The position numbers were made by a program, and so were the translations under genes. Under the pieces are notes generated by a model, which was not told the origin of the DNA, did not search any database, and saw only the letters and a program-made list of their open reading frames with translations. Shown here in pieces: positions 37,193 to 45,474 of a stretch of 64,000 bases of DNA (position 1 is its first letter; every line of letters begins with the position of its first letter). Source of the stretch: Vagococcus silagei (GTDB lineage Bacteria; Bacillota; Bacilli; Lactobacillales; Vagococcaceae); NCBI RefSeq assembly GCF_004795745.1, contig NZ_SDGV01000007.1, positions 1 to 64,000 of the forward strand. Reading direction: 5' to 3'.

Positions 37193-37210
37193 GTAAAAAT
37201 TACAATTTAC
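37193..37210. promoter_or_regulatory. Possible metal-regulator operator before znuC-like gene
   Basis: GTAAAAATTACAATTTAC is an imperfect inverted repeat 23 bases upstream of the start, in the place for an AdcR/Zur-like site. It does not match either consensus closely. Confidence 0.25.
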
Positions 37211-37264
37211 ATAAAAATAAGAATAGCACGCGTTTAAAAAAAATACAAGTCTTTTTACACAAAA

Positions 37265-37296
37265 AAGAAATCAAAACGAATAGTTTTTGATTTCTT
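37265..37296. terminator. Terminator of ispE
   Basis: AAGAAATCAAAA and TTTTGATTTCTT pair; the - strand side continues with TTTTTTG. Confidence 0.8.
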
Positions 37297-37311
37297 AGAG
37301 AAGTGTCATGG

Positions 37312-38169
37312 TTATGATTTTAAAGTACGAACGACATAGACTTCTTTACAAAAGCCTTTTAGGCTATTTGCCACGCGTAGAGCACGAGAATGCTTTTGAC
37401 ATAAGGCTAGCACAGTCGGACCGCTACCACTCATGACTGCTGCATCAGCGCCAAAATCCAACATTTTTTGTTTGATTTCAGCAACGACTGGGTATTTTGT
37501 CATGGTATAGGATTCTAGTGAATTGCCTAAGTGTTGTGTCATTTCATGATAGTCTTCTGCTTCAATTGCATTTTTTAAAGCATGAATATTTGGATGATAG
37601 ACATCATCCACTGCGAGTTTAGCAAAAACTTTTGGTGTTGAGATGCTTAGTTTGGGTTTGACAAGCACGACCCAACAAGAGGGCATGTTTTGTGTTAAAG
37701 GTAGCACGATTTCACCTAAACCTTTGACAAGAGAAGTTTGACCATGGATACAGTAGGGTACATCCGTCCCCACAGGAATTGAGAGATCAACCATTTCTTG
37801 TTTAGTTGCATTTAGATCAAACAGGCGATTTAAACCTCTAAAGGTTGCGGCTGCATCACTACTGCCTCCGCCTAATCCAGCAGCGACAGGAATATTTTTT
37901 ACGAGTTGGACTTCGACACCAGACTTAAATTGATAAGCGTCCCTCATAATTTCAATCGTTTGATAAATGTTATTCTTACGATCGGTCGGTAAAAAGCCGC
38001 TATTAGTTTTTATGATAATCTCATCAGTTGGTAGTGGGGAGAGAATCAAGCGGTCTGCTAAATCAACGCTAGACATAATCATCTCGAGTTCATGGTAGCC
38101 ATCATCTCGTTTATATAGCACATCAAGTCCTAGATTAATTTTAGCAGGAGCCTTTTCTATGATCTCCAT
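37312..38169 (-). CDS. ispE: 4-diphosphocytidyl-2-C-methyl-D-erythritol kinase
   Basis: 285 residues, GHMP kinase fold. N-terminal KAPAKINLGLDVL, ATP loop PVAAGLGGGSSDAAA, and C-terminal MSGSGPTVLAL are all present. Normally part of the MEP isoprenoid pathway; no other MEP genes are in the window. Many lactic acid bacteria keep ispE-like genes even when they use mevalonate, so the pathway context should be checked. Confidence 0.85.
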   Translation of the reverse strand: MEIIEKAPAKINLGLDVLYKRDDGYHELEMIMSSVDLADRLILSPLPTDEIIIKTNSGFLPTDRKNNIYQTIEIMRDAYQFKSGVEVQLVKNIPVAAGLGGGSSDAAATFRGLNRLFDLNATKQEMVDLSIPVGTDVPYCIHGQTSLVKGLGEIVLPLTQNMPSCWVVLVKPKLSISTPKVFAKLAVDDVYHPNIHALKNAIEAEDYHEMTQHLGNSLESYTMTKYPVVAEIKQKMLDFGADAAVMSGSGPTVLALCQKHSRALRVANSLKGFCKEVYVVRTLKS

Positions 38170-38236
38170 AAAAAGCTCTCCTTTCTATGCAAAGTTGATT
38201 ACTTTAATTATACATTATCTTAACGGGTACTGTTCG

Positions 38237-38512
38237 TTAAATTTCGCATTTATTTTGTTTGAGGTAGGCTTCTTTTTGTGGTCGCGTGAGCTGTTTAAAG
38301 GCGTACTCAGCTTTCATCGCTTCACTTTTAGATGAAAATCTTTCTGAATGAATGAGTGAAACAGGTCGTCTAGATTTAACACGTGTATATTTGGCCCCTT
38401 TACCAGCGTTGTGTGTTTGCACCCGTTGCTCTAAGTTAGTTGTATAGCCAGCGTAAAAGGTATTGTCACGACACTTTAATACGTAAAAATAAGCTTCAAT
38501 ATTATTCGCCAT
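38237..38512 (-). CDS. GIY-YIG nuclease-domain protein
   Basis: 91 residues from ATG 38512. GIY-YIG signature [17 protein letters not shown] with the catalytic Arg in [25 protein letters not shown] and Glu in [13 protein letters not shown]. Same family as YhbQ/YazA. The start overlaps the end of the upstream methyltransferase gene by 11 bases, so they are coupled; a longer ORF reading upstream is just frame overlap with that gene. Confidence 0.85.
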   Translation of the reverse strand: MANNIEAYFYVLKCRDNTFYAGYTTNLEQRVQTHNAGKGAKYTRVKSRRPVSLIHSERFSSKSEAMKAEYAFKQLTRPQKEAYLKQNKCEI

Positions 38513-39245
38513 GGAGTAGTGCCTTAATTTCAGGTAAATAATTGTCTTGGTCATCATAGACATACAATGGAGGTAAAATGCGTAAACCATCTGTTTTACC
38601 ATCTTTGATTCCTTCAACAAGGACAATGTTTACTTCACGGTCCTTTTTGGGATAAACGAATTGAATTCGTTTAGGTGCAATCCGATGAGCGCGCATTGTA
38701 TCTAAAATATCAATCAGTCTGTCTGGTCGATGAACAATCGCAATTTTACCATTCATTTTTAAAAGCTTAGAACCGACTGAAAATAAGTCTTCCAAGTTAA
38801 AATGGATTTCGTGTCGTGCAATGGCTAAATGTGGATTGGGGTTTTTCTTACTTTTAGGTTGTTCTTTGAAATAAGGTGGATTACAAGTGATAAAGTCAAT
38901 TGAATCATGCTTTAAGTAATCAAAGGCGTCATTCACATCTGTATGAATGATTTCGATTTGCTCGTTAAAGTCATTCATTGTCACACTTCGTTGTGCCATA
39001 TCAGCCAGACGTTCTTGAATCTCAAGCCCTGTAATATGTGCTGTGGTACGTGGTTGCATAAAAAGAGCAATTGCACCATTACCTGTACAAAAGTCAACAA
39101 TTTTTCCTTTTTTAGGAATCGAGGCAAAATGCGCCAAAAGCACAGCGTCTAAAGAAAACGAAAAGACTTGTGGACTTTGGATGATTTGTATGTTTTGTGC
39201 CAGTAGCTGATCAACGCGTTCGCCAGGCAGTAAATTTTCAGTCAT
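38502..39245 (-). CDS. tRNA1(Val) (adenine37-N6)-methyltransferase-like protein
   Basis: 247 residues from ATG 39245 with AAGGAA upstream. SAM-binding [14 protein letters not shown] (motif I) and catalytic [14 protein letters not shown] (NPPY) fit the TrmN6/YfiC/YabB family, which methylates adenine. In Firmicutes this gene is usually next to a GIY-YIG gene, as here. Confidence 0.85.
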   Translation of the reverse strand: MTENLLPGERVDQLLAQNIQIIQSPQVFSFSLDAVLLAHFASIPKKGKIVDFCTGNGAIALFMQPRTTAHITGLEIQERLADMAQRSVTMNDFNEQIEIIHTDVNDAFDYLKHDSIDFITCNPPYFKEQPKSKKNPNPHLAIARHEIHFNLEDLFSVGSKLLKMNGKIAIVHRPDRLIDILDTMRAHRIAPKRIQFVYPKKDREVNIVLVEGIKDGKTDGLRILPPLYVYDDQDNYLPEIKALLHGE

Positions 39246-39390
39246 AAATCTTGATTTCCTTCCATTCGTCATTATTTTATTATTATAGCAAAAAAATTTC
39301 AAAAAGCATGTTTAAGCATTACAAAATACTTGCAACTTATCTTGTTTTTGGGCATACTTGTAACGAAATGAGATTGTAAAGGGTGAAAAT

Positions 39391-40026
39391 ATGTTTTATA
39401 CATTTATTGTAGGCCTAGTAGGCTTTTTAGTTGTTTTAATTAATACAAATACCCATTTTGAGGGGAAAGAAAATTTACCGAAGGAAGAGAATTATGTCTT
39501 AGTTGGCCCACACCGTACTTGGTATGAACCTATGTTTTTTGCATTGGGAGCGATGCCTCGACGTTTTTCATTTATGGCTAAAAAAGAATTGTTTGAAAAT
39601 CCAATTTTACGCTTTATTTTAGTGAAGTGTAATGCATTTCCTGTTGATCGCGATAATCCTGGACCAAGTGTTATCAAAACACCGGTTAGAACGTTAAAAA
39701 ATACTGATTTAAGTGTGATGATTTTTCCAAGTGGTAGTCGCTATTCAGATGAATTAAAAGGTGGCGCAGCACTAGTTAGTAAAATGTCACGCAAAAAAAT
39801 TGTACCAGCCGTTTTCCAAGGCCCATTAACATTCTGGAAACTTTGGACTAAAAAACGCGTTACCGTTAAATATGGTGAACCAATTGATATTTCAGATATT
39901 AAAAAAATGGATAAAGAAGGCATCGCAGAAGTTGAAAGACGCATGCAAGAAGCCTTTGATAAATTAGATAAAGAAATCAACCCAGACTTCGTCTACGTAA
40001 GACCAGAGAAAAAGGTGGTTGAGTGA
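39391..40026 (+). CDS. plsC: 1-acyl-sn-glycerol-3-phosphate acyltransferase
   Basis: 211 residues. The HX4D motif reads GPHRTWYEPM (His, spaced Glu in place of Asp); the second block is FPSGSRYSDE and the third is PAVFQGP. Membrane anchor at the N-terminus. It makes phosphatidic acid. The reading frame's last codons (KKVVE then TGA) lie in the repeat that follows, so the stop codon is provided by that repeat. Confidence 0.8.
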   Translation: MFYTFIVGLVGFLVVLINTNTHFEGKENLPKEENYVLVGPHRTWYEPMFFALGAMPRRFSFMAKKELFENPILRFILVKCNAFPVDRDNPGPSVIKTPVRTLKNTDLSVMIFPSGSRYSDELKGGAALVSKMSRKKIVPAVFQGPLTFWKLWTKKRVTVKYGEPIDISDIKKMDKEGIAEVERRMQEAFDKLDKEINPDFVYVRPEKKVVE

Positions 40027-40116
40027 GCGTTTTGGGCTGAACAGTAAGACGAGCTCGGTAAACAGACGGTTTTTGTCTGATTACCGGGATTGGCTTAATG
40101 CTGAAGCCCAGCTCAC
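40013..40116 (+). repeat. Palindromic repeat, copy C1
   Basis: Head AAGGTGGTTGAGTGAGCG begins inside plsC and carries its stop codon (40024-40026). Outer arms GTGAGC/GCTCAC, then TGGGCT/AGCCCA, inner arms CTCGGTAAACAGAC (40054-40067) and GTCTGATTACCGGG (40075-40088). Confidence 0.85.
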
Positions 40117-40129
40117 GTCGCCCCAATAA

Positions 40130-40205
40130 AAAAGGTGGTTGAGTGAGCGTTTTGGGCTGAATAGTAAGACGAGTCTATGAATTCCCACTCATCTTGTACT
40201 ATCCA
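40130..40205 (+). repeat. Palindromic repeat, short copy C2
   Basis: Repeats the first 40 or so bases of C1 almost exactly (one or two differences), then diverges. AGTAAGACGAGT pairs with ACTCATCTTGTACT, giving a shorter hairpin. Looks like a truncated or rearranged second unit. Confidence 0.7.
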
Positions 40206-40225
40206 TCGATAATTCATATAAATAC

Positions 40226-40270
40226 AAAAATCATCAGCAATCTTTTTTTGAGATTTGTTGATGATTTTTT
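40226..40270 (+). terminator. Terminator after plsC and repeats
   Basis: AAAATCATCAGCAATCT and AGATTTGTTGATGATTTT pair, followed by TTG and T-rich sequence. Confidence 0.75.
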
Positions 40271-40471
40271 GTTTAAGCGAGTTTCATGGATACGAATGAA
40301 TAAAAAAAGGATAAGGAGTATGACTTTTAACAACAGATTTATCGAGATGTTCCAGGCTGTAAACCTTGTCAAATCAACATTTGAAATTATTTTCTAATGA
40401 CAAAAATGTGGATAAGCAATAAGATGGATGGAGAAAGTAACTTAAAAATAGTAAATTGCAGGTGAAGATAA
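40271..40471 (+). other. Intergenic region with possible gene remnant
   Basis: No intact gene. A ribosome-site-like AAGGATAAGGAG stands before a short reading frame at 40320 (25 codons). A different frame spells VPGCKPCQ (about 40344-40370), a CxxC thioredoxin-like motif, interrupted by stops. It may be a decayed thioredoxin or NrdH-type gene. Confidence 0.2.
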
Positions 40472-41152
40472 ATGGAGATAAGTGAAATGTTAAAAGAGAA
40501 ACGAAAGGAGTACCAGTTAACCCAAGAAGAACTAGCTGAAAAAATTTTTGTATCAAATAAAACAATTTCGAATTGGGAAAATGATAAAACAAAACCTGAT
40601 ATCGAAAGTTTGATTTTATTAGCTAAATTATTCGATTTATCTTTAGACAATTTGTTATTGGAGGAATCGGAAATGGTTAAAGCTATGAATCAGGATATTC
40701 ATAGGGGACGCAATCTAAAAAAAATATTATTATTAGTATCAATACCTTTAATAGTCATTATTTTGTTGTTATCATGGATTACTTATAAAGGCAATCATTT
40801 GAGTATTGTCCCACTAAATGATGTTGAACAAATAGAATTATCCACTAAAAATTTAAATAAAGAAACAGAAATAAAAGGTAAGGTTAAACTGAAACCTTAT
40901 GAATCGGTTGCTTTTGTGGATACTGTTGTAAAAAATAAAATGATGTACGTCATGATCCATAAAAAACCACAGTTAATAGGTAATACAAACGAATTCATTT
41001 TCTCTTTAAATGAAAAGTTACAGAGTGATCATCATTATATCGATCAAATCGAAAAGATTGTCCTTACCTATTATGATACTCGAGAAGTTGACGGCTTTAC
41101 TAATTTTGAGTTAACACAAAGTTTTCCAGAAAAAGTAATTTGGAAAAAATAG
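40472..41152 (+). CDS. XRE-family regulator with membrane segment
   Basis: 226 residues. N-terminal Xre helix-turn-helix (MLKEKRKEYQLTQEELAEKIFVSNKTISNWENDKTKPDIESLILLAKLF, residues 5-53), a transmembrane helix near 86-106 (ILLLVSIPLIVIILLLSWI), and an extracytoplasmic domain of about 115 residues. Likely a membrane-bound transcriptional regulator that reports an outside signal. No partner gene is seen in the same strand; the neighbour is a convergent S41 peptidase. Confidence 0.75.
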   Translation: MEISEMLKEKRKEYQLTQEELAEKIFVSNKTISNWENDKTKPDIESLILLAKLFDLSLDNLLLEESEMVKAMNQDIHRGRNLKKILLLVSIPLIVIILLLSWITYKGNHLSIVPLNDVEQIELSTKNLNKETEIKGKVKLKPYESVAFVDTVVKNKMMYVMIHKKPQLIGNTNEFIFSLNEKLQSDHHYIDQIEKIVLTYYDTREVDGFTNFELTQSFPEKVIWKK

Positions 41153-41188
41153 GAAGCCTGATGAATAGTTTTCAATGCACTCTATAAG

Positions 41189-41237
41189 AAAAACACCTAA
41201 TAGCTAGTCGGATTGAAGACAGGCTGTTGGGTGTTTT
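41189..41237. terminator. Bidirectional terminator
   Basis: AAAACACCTAATAGC pairs with GCTGTTGGGTGTTTT between the XRE and peptidase genes. Confidence 0.75.
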
Positions 41238-41250
41238 AGGTTATTCGTTA

Positions 41251-42516
41251 CTATTTTAAGAGAAGGTTAGTTAAGATCACATCATTATTTTGATCAACAA
41301 TTTTTCTTAGCATTTCGATGTCGGGTTTAATCCCAATATTATGATGTTCAGTGCCATTTGGATAAGCAACTTTTTTAGCTGTTACCATAAATACGCCACC
41401 TGTTTCTAATTTTATTAATGCAGGCTGTCCAGTTGAACCAGCTGTCGTGCTACCAATGAGTGATGCACGTTGGACATTGTCAAAAATCATCACGAAATTT
41501 TCTGAGGAAGAGTAAGTTTGATCATCCATTATGATTTTAACTGGTGTATCACTTAAAAGTCCGGCTCTATCAGGATAGAAATCATCTTCTTGTTCAGTGA
41601 TTAAGGTTTGATATTGCAAAGCATCATAGAATATCTGCGTGTCCTTATTAAGCTCTAATCGGTTAAAAAAGAGTTGTGTGGCACTAGCGTATACTTGAGC
41701 ATTAAAATTTTGCACTTCACTTTTTTCAGTTTTCATGGGACCGTCAAAAAAAGCTTGGGCAATTTCATTGGCAAAGCCAGAGTTGCCACCAAAATTTTTG
41801 CGTATATCAAAAAGGACTTCGTCTACTTGTTCTAACAACGGCATCGTGCGATAGAATTCGGTCACAACTTCTGGTGTCATAAAATTTTTTATTTTGATGA
41901 GGGCTTTATTTTCAATAATGTAAATGTCTATGGCCTCACTGACAGACAGATTTTTATGATTCATAAGAATGGGTGAGACCAATGCAGCATCAAAATTGAC
42001 CGGCTGTTCAAGTAAGTTTACTTTTTTAGTGATACCATCTTTAAATTCAATCCAAAAAGAATCATCAGGGAATAAAAAAGAAGGATGGTTCTGAAAATTT
42101 GTCAACGAAACATTAAGATTTGATTTCCAAAAATGAGCGCTTACTTCATTGATGAAATCCTCAGTCGTAAGATTGTATATTTTTTTGATAGGTAAAAAAG
42201 TTAAATTTTTATATTCTGGGAGTGCACTACAAATCACAAGTTCATCTTCAATTAGTGTGAGTTCGATAGGTAGGAATTTTCCTTGTTGTTTGATTTCTTC
42301 AGGAAGGTAGATCAATGTATGCCCATCATTTAGAATTGCCACCCATTTTTTTATAATGCAGTAGAATTCGGTAAGTGTCGTTTGTTCATTAATTTTATTT
42401 AAGACTGTTACGTAGTTTATTTTCCATTTTTCTAATAATTCATCATCCCAATAGGGGAATAGTGAACGACCTTCAAAATAAATACTAGCGATATCCATCA
42501 TCATTTTGTGATACAT
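41251..42516 (-). CDS. S41-family peptidase
   Basis: 421 residues. Start ATG with GAGGAG upstream. The C-terminal S41 fold has DIRKNFGGNSG (catalytic-strand signature), the Ser in DQTYSSSENFVMIFDN, and GSTTAGSTGQPALIKLE. The N-terminal half is helical with no signal peptide, so the protein looks cytosolic, unlike CtpA. Function unassigned; it could process peptides or carry out a non-proteolytic job. Confidence 0.75.
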   Translation of the reverse strand: MYHKMMMDIASIYFEGRSLFPYWDDELLEKWKINYVTVLNKINEQTTLTEFYCIIKKWVAILNDGHTLIYLPEEIKQQGKFLPIELTLIEDELVICSALPEYKNLTFLPIKKIYNLTTEDFINEVSAHFWKSNLNVSLTNFQNHPSFLFPDDSFWIEFKDGITKKVNLLEQPVNFDAALVSPILMNHKNLSVSEAIDIYIIENKALIKIKNFMTPEVVTEFYRTMPLLEQVDEVLFDIRKNFGGNSGFANEIAQAFFDGPMKTEKSEVQNFNAQVYASATQLFFNRLELNKDTQIFYDALQYQTLITEQEDDFYPDRAGLLSDTPVKIIMDDQTYSSSENFVMIFDNVQRASLIGSTTAGSTGQPALIKLETGGVFMVTAKKVAYPNGTEHHNIGIKPDIEMLRKIVDQNNDVILTNLLLK

Positions 42517-42653
42517 TTGCTCACTCCTCGTTTCTATTTAATTAAAATTTTACCATAATAGCGTTGAAAGATGGTATTTGGTAGTAATTTCCTTGGCCAT
42601 TTGATAGATTGAGAGTTAGAGAATAGAAAATTTTTTTTGGGAAAGGATGGAAT

Positions 42654-42857
42654 GTGTTGTTTGATCAAAACTTAAAGAAATTTCAATGTAATCACTGCCA
42701 TAAAAAAATTGAATCAGGTGAACAATGCTGGACCAAATGGCAATTTCCGCCGCAAGCAAATGCATTTCAAGATAAAGCAATTAAAGCTTTGGAATATCAA
42801 AATGCGCCGATTCTTTGTTTGGAATGTGCGGAAAAAATTATGAAGCAAAAATATTAA
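42654..42857 (+). CDS. Small CxxC-type zinc-ribbon-like protein
   Basis: 67 residues with a GTG start behind AAAGGATGG. Two Cys pairs (CNHCHKK near 14-20 and CLEC near 56-59) suggest one bound zinc. Middle part GEQCWTKWQFPPQ. I do not recognise a named family. Its GTG start and small size make it easy to miss. Confidence 0.6.
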   Translation: MLFDQNLKKFQCNHCHKKIESGEQCWTKWQFPPQANAFQDKAIKALEYQNAPILCLECAEKIMKQKY

Positions 42858-42958
42858 TGCTTTATAAGTGAATACAAAAGAAGTTCATTAAACGTGATAT
42901 TATTTTGTATAATCTTACAGACATGCTATAATAAATCAAAAGCGATGGAGGGATTTTT

Positions 42959-43177
42959 ATGGCAAAAGAGAAGCTATTAAAATCAGAAAAGATTCGTATC
43001 AAAAATGATGAATTACGTAAAAAGGGTAAAGAGCCAGCTCAAGGTTGGGGCGAGATGGTTAATACAAAATTTGGTGGTGGCGGAGCAGGCAGTGGTTTAA
43101 ATGGCTCAGCAACAAAATTTGATCATATGGGTGCAGTCGTCGAAGAACAAAAAAATAAAAGAAATGAAACGTTATAA
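42959..43177 (+). CDS. Small Lys/Gly-rich soluble protein
   Basis: 72 residues, ATG preceded by GGAGGG. A charged N-terminal half (EKIRIKNDELRKKGKEPAQGWGEM) is followed by a Gly-rich stretch (FGGGGAGSGLNGSATKFD). No catalytic motif. The preceding TATAAT-like box (GCTATAATAAATC) suggests its own promoter. Unknown function. Confidence 0.65.
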   Translation: MAKEKLLKSEKIRIKNDELRKKGKEPAQGWGEMVNTKFGGGGAGSGLNGSATKFDHMGAVVEEQKNKRNETL

Positions 43178-43199
43178 CATAAAAATACTATAGATTTAA

Positions 43200-43230
43200 G
43201 AGTCACTCAAAAAAAGAGTGGCTTTTTTTA
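43200..43230 (+). terminator. Terminator after the small gene
   Basis: AGTCACTC/GAGTGGCT stem followed by TTTTTTA. Confidence 0.85.
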
Positions 43231-43331
43231 TTAGTTAAAATTAATAGAATAAATTCTATTGAAGATTTGATTTAGTGCTGAATTTCGGCTCTTTATACCT
43301 GTTAACCCAAATCATAAAATGTCCACAAAAA

Positions 43332-43374
43332 ACCCGCTCACAAACAATCAAAATTGGACTGTTCGTGAGCGGGT
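43332..43374 (-). terminator. Terminator of the TypA-like gene
   Basis: ACCCGCTCAC/GTGAGCGGGT stem with an A/T-rich tail (TTTTTTG on the - strand). Confidence 0.85.
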
Positions 43375-43409
43375 ATATTTATTGATGGCTCATGCCTATG
43401 ATTAAAATT

Positions 43410-45242
43410 TTAGAGTGTATATTTTCTTAAACGAATTGCAAGAGGCGTAACTTCGCAACATTCATCTTGCTTAATAAAGGACATGGATTCTTCTAAGGTC
43501 ATTTGTTTAGTCGATCTTAAGACATATGTGGCTTCCTTTGTTGCGGAATGCATATTGTTAAGCTGTCTTTTCCGTGTGATATTTACTTCCAAATCGCTTG
43601 GTTGGTGATGTTCACCGATAACCATACCTTCGTAAACTTTGTCCCCTGCGTTCACGAATAATGTGCCACGGTCTTCAATATTTTCTAGTCCGTAAGTTGT
43701 GACTAAACCAGTATATTTTGATAGTAATGAGCCTGTTTTTCGAGAAAGAAATTTTTGTTTTTTTAGTGGATAGTATGCATCAAATTGTTGATGTAAGAGA
43801 CCTGTTCCTTTGGTTATCGATAAAAATTCAGTCAAGTAACCAATCATTCCACGGGTTGGGATTGAGAAAGTTAGATAAGTTTGTTGGTCTTTCGTTTGCA
43901 TTTCTTTTAATAGACCACCACGATTGCTAAGTGTTTCGATGACAGAGCCAGCATAAATTTCTGCTGTACGAGCCATTACCAGCTCGAAAGGTTCTAATAT
44001 CTTTCCATCCTGTTTTTTCTCTAAAACGCTAGCACTGGAAACTTGAAATTCAAAGCCTTCCCGACGCATTTTTTCAATTAAAATTGAAAAGTGTAATTCG
44101 CCACGTCCATAGAGCAACCATTTATTGGGTGAATCAGTCGCGACCATTTTTAAAGAGACATCTTGTTTAAGTTCTCTTAATAAACGCTCTTCGATTTTAC
44201 GCATGGTTAGCATTGAGCCATCTTGCCCAGCAAATGGTGAATCATTGATTGAAAACAGCATTTGCATCGTAGGTTCTTGGACATCAATGATTGGTAAAGA
44301 TTCTGGTGTTTCAATTGTGGTGATGGTTTCACCAACGGTCATTTCAGAGTAACCTGTAATCGCGACAATATCACCAGCTTGAGCTTCAGCGACAGGTACA
44401 CGTTCTAACTCCTGAAAAACAAAGAGTTGGCTGATTCTAAAGCGTTTAATTTGTCCATTCAATTGGACAAGGGCGACTGTTTCACCTGATTTGATACTGC
44501 CACGGAAAACACGTCCAATTGCTACTTGACCTAAGTAATTATCATAGTCAACAAGGGCAATTTGAAATTGAAAATCGCCTGTTTCAGTTGTAGGACTCGG
44601 CATACGTTCCACGATGGTATCTAATACAGGTTTCATTGTTTTTTCTTGTGTTTGTAGATCTGATTCTAAACTAGAAGTTCCATTGACTGCTGAGGTATAA
44701 ACAATTGGAAAATCCAATTGTGTGTCACTGACACCAAGTTCAATTAAAAGATCAAGGAGTGCATCAACAGCATATTCTGGTTCAGCACCTGGTCGATCAA
44801 TTTTATTGATTATGGTCATGATTGGCAACTTGTATGCTAGAGCTTTTTCTAAAACGAAGCGTGTTTGTGGCATGGGACCTTCAAAAGCATCAATGACTAA
44901 AATAACACCATCGACCATTCCCATAATCCGTTCGACTTCGCCACCGAAATCAGCGTGACCAGGTGTATCTACGATATTGATTGTTGTCCCGTTGTGAACG
45001 AGTGACGTTGCTTTAGCCAGAATTGTTATGCCGCGTTCTTTTTCTAATTCGTTCGAGTCTAAGCCTTGGTTTTTATTGTTTTGTTTGGCTTCTTGGCTTG
45101 TTTCTTTGATTAATTGATTCACTAAACTTGTTTTTCCATGATCCACATGAGCGATGATCGCAACATTGCGTTTAGTTGTCATGGCTTCACTCATGTTTCC
45201 ATTATTTGTTTTAATTGGATCATGAAGGATGTTTTTTTCCAT
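43410..45242 (-). CDS. Divergent TypA/BipA-like translational GTPase
   Basis: 610 residues. All G motifs are intact: AHVDHGKT, ERGITI, DTPGHADFGG, NKID and TSAV. The C-terminal TypA-specific part follows (TRGMIGYLTEFLSI, EDRGTLFVNAGDKVYEGMVIGEHH, SATKEATY, ECCEVTPLAIRLRK). Sequence is clearly diverged from housekeeping TypA, has a 20-residue N-terminal extension (MEKNILHDPIKTNNGNMSEA) and lacks the lysine-rich tail. An internal start at MSEAMTT is possible. It is preceded by a leader peptide and a structured region. Possibly a specialised ribosome-protecting or stress paralogue; resistance is not shown. Confidence 0.8.
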   Translation of the reverse strand: MEKNILHDPIKTNNGNMSEAMTTKRNVAIIAHVDHGKTSLVNQLIKETSQEAKQNNKNQGLDSNELEKERGITILAKATSLVHNGTTINIVDTPGHADFGGEVERIMGMVDGVILVIDAFEGPMPQTRFVLEKALAYKLPIMTIINKIDRPGAEPEYAVDALLDLLIELGVSDTQLDFPIVYTSAVNGTSSLESDLQTQEKTMKPVLDTIVERMPSPTTETGDFQFQIALVDYDNYLGQVAIGRVFRGSIKSGETVALVQLNGQIKRFRISQLFVFQELERVPVAEAQAGDIVAITGYSEMTVGETITTIETPESLPIIDVQEPTMQMLFSINDSPFAGQDGSMLTMRKIEERLLRELKQDVSLKMVATDSPNKWLLYGRGELHFSILIEKMRREGFEFQVSSASVLEKKQDGKILEPFELVMARTAEIYAGSVIETLSNRGGLLKEMQTKDQQTYLTFSIPTRGMIGYLTEFLSITKGTGLLHQQFDAYYPLKKQKFLSRKTGSLLSKYTGLVTTYGLENIEDRGTLFVNAGDKVYEGMVIGEHHQPSDLEVNITRKRQLNNMHSATKEATYVLRSTKQMTLEESMSFIKQDECCEVTPLAIRLRKYTL

Positions 45243-45288
45243 TTTTTATCTCTCCTTGTTACTTATTGGGGCGAAAAAAACATCCTTC
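45224..45288 (-). promoter_or_regulatory. Inverted repeat enclosing the TypA-like start (translational attenuator candidate)
   Basis: 45273-45288 and 45224-45239 are perfect 16-base complements (GAAGGATGTTTTTTTC and GAAAAAAACATCCTTC on the - strand). The 33-base loop holds the leader stop codon, the AAGGAGA ribosome site (45251-45257) and the ATG. The downstream arm covers codons 2-7 of the GTPase. The upstream arm is the leader's codons 18-23, so a ribosome there would open the stem. Confidence 0.7.
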
Positions 45289-45339
45289 TTCTGGAAACGG
45301 TGGCACCATGATTTCAATTCGTGTTGCATAGAAATTCAT
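45259..45339 (-). CDS. Leader peptide upstream of the TypA-like gene
   Basis: 26 codons, ATG at 45339, stop TAA at 45259-45261. Perfect ribosome site AAGGAGGG 5 bases upstream. The peptide reads MNFYATRIEI then MVPPFPEEGCFFRPNK. It includes a Pro-Pro pair, suggestive of ribosome pausing. Its stop lies 16 bases before the GTPase start, so coupling is plausible. Confidence 0.7.
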   Translation of the reverse strand: MNFYATRIEIMVPPFPEEGCFFRPNK

Positions 45340-45368
45340 GTTATCCCTCCTTAAGTTATATCGCTAGC

Positions 45369-45397
45369 AGTCTAACAAGAGAATGGATTTGTGTCAA
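45369..45397 (-). promoter_or_regulatory. Promoter of leader and TypA-like gene
   Basis: On the - strand TTGACA (45392-45397), 17-base spacer, TAGACT (45369-45374). Confidence 0.65.
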
Positions 45398-45433
45398 CTT
45401 TAAGGTGGTTTTATTTAAAGATATTTAAGAAAA

Positions 45434-45459
45434 AAGCCCTCAGAAAAATCTGAGGGCTT
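45434..45459. terminator. Terminator of the triple-RidA gene
   Basis: AAGCCCTCAGA/TCTGAGGGCTT perfect stem; TTTTTT follows on the - strand. Confidence 0.9.
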
Positions 45460-45474
45460 GAGCTATTTTGTTGA

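Noticed and set aside
45259-45339. Transcription attenuator (terminator/antiterminator) in the TypA-like leader
   Set aside because: No GC-rich hairpin precedes the T run in the leader; the perfect stem instead encloses the ribosome site, which fits translational control.
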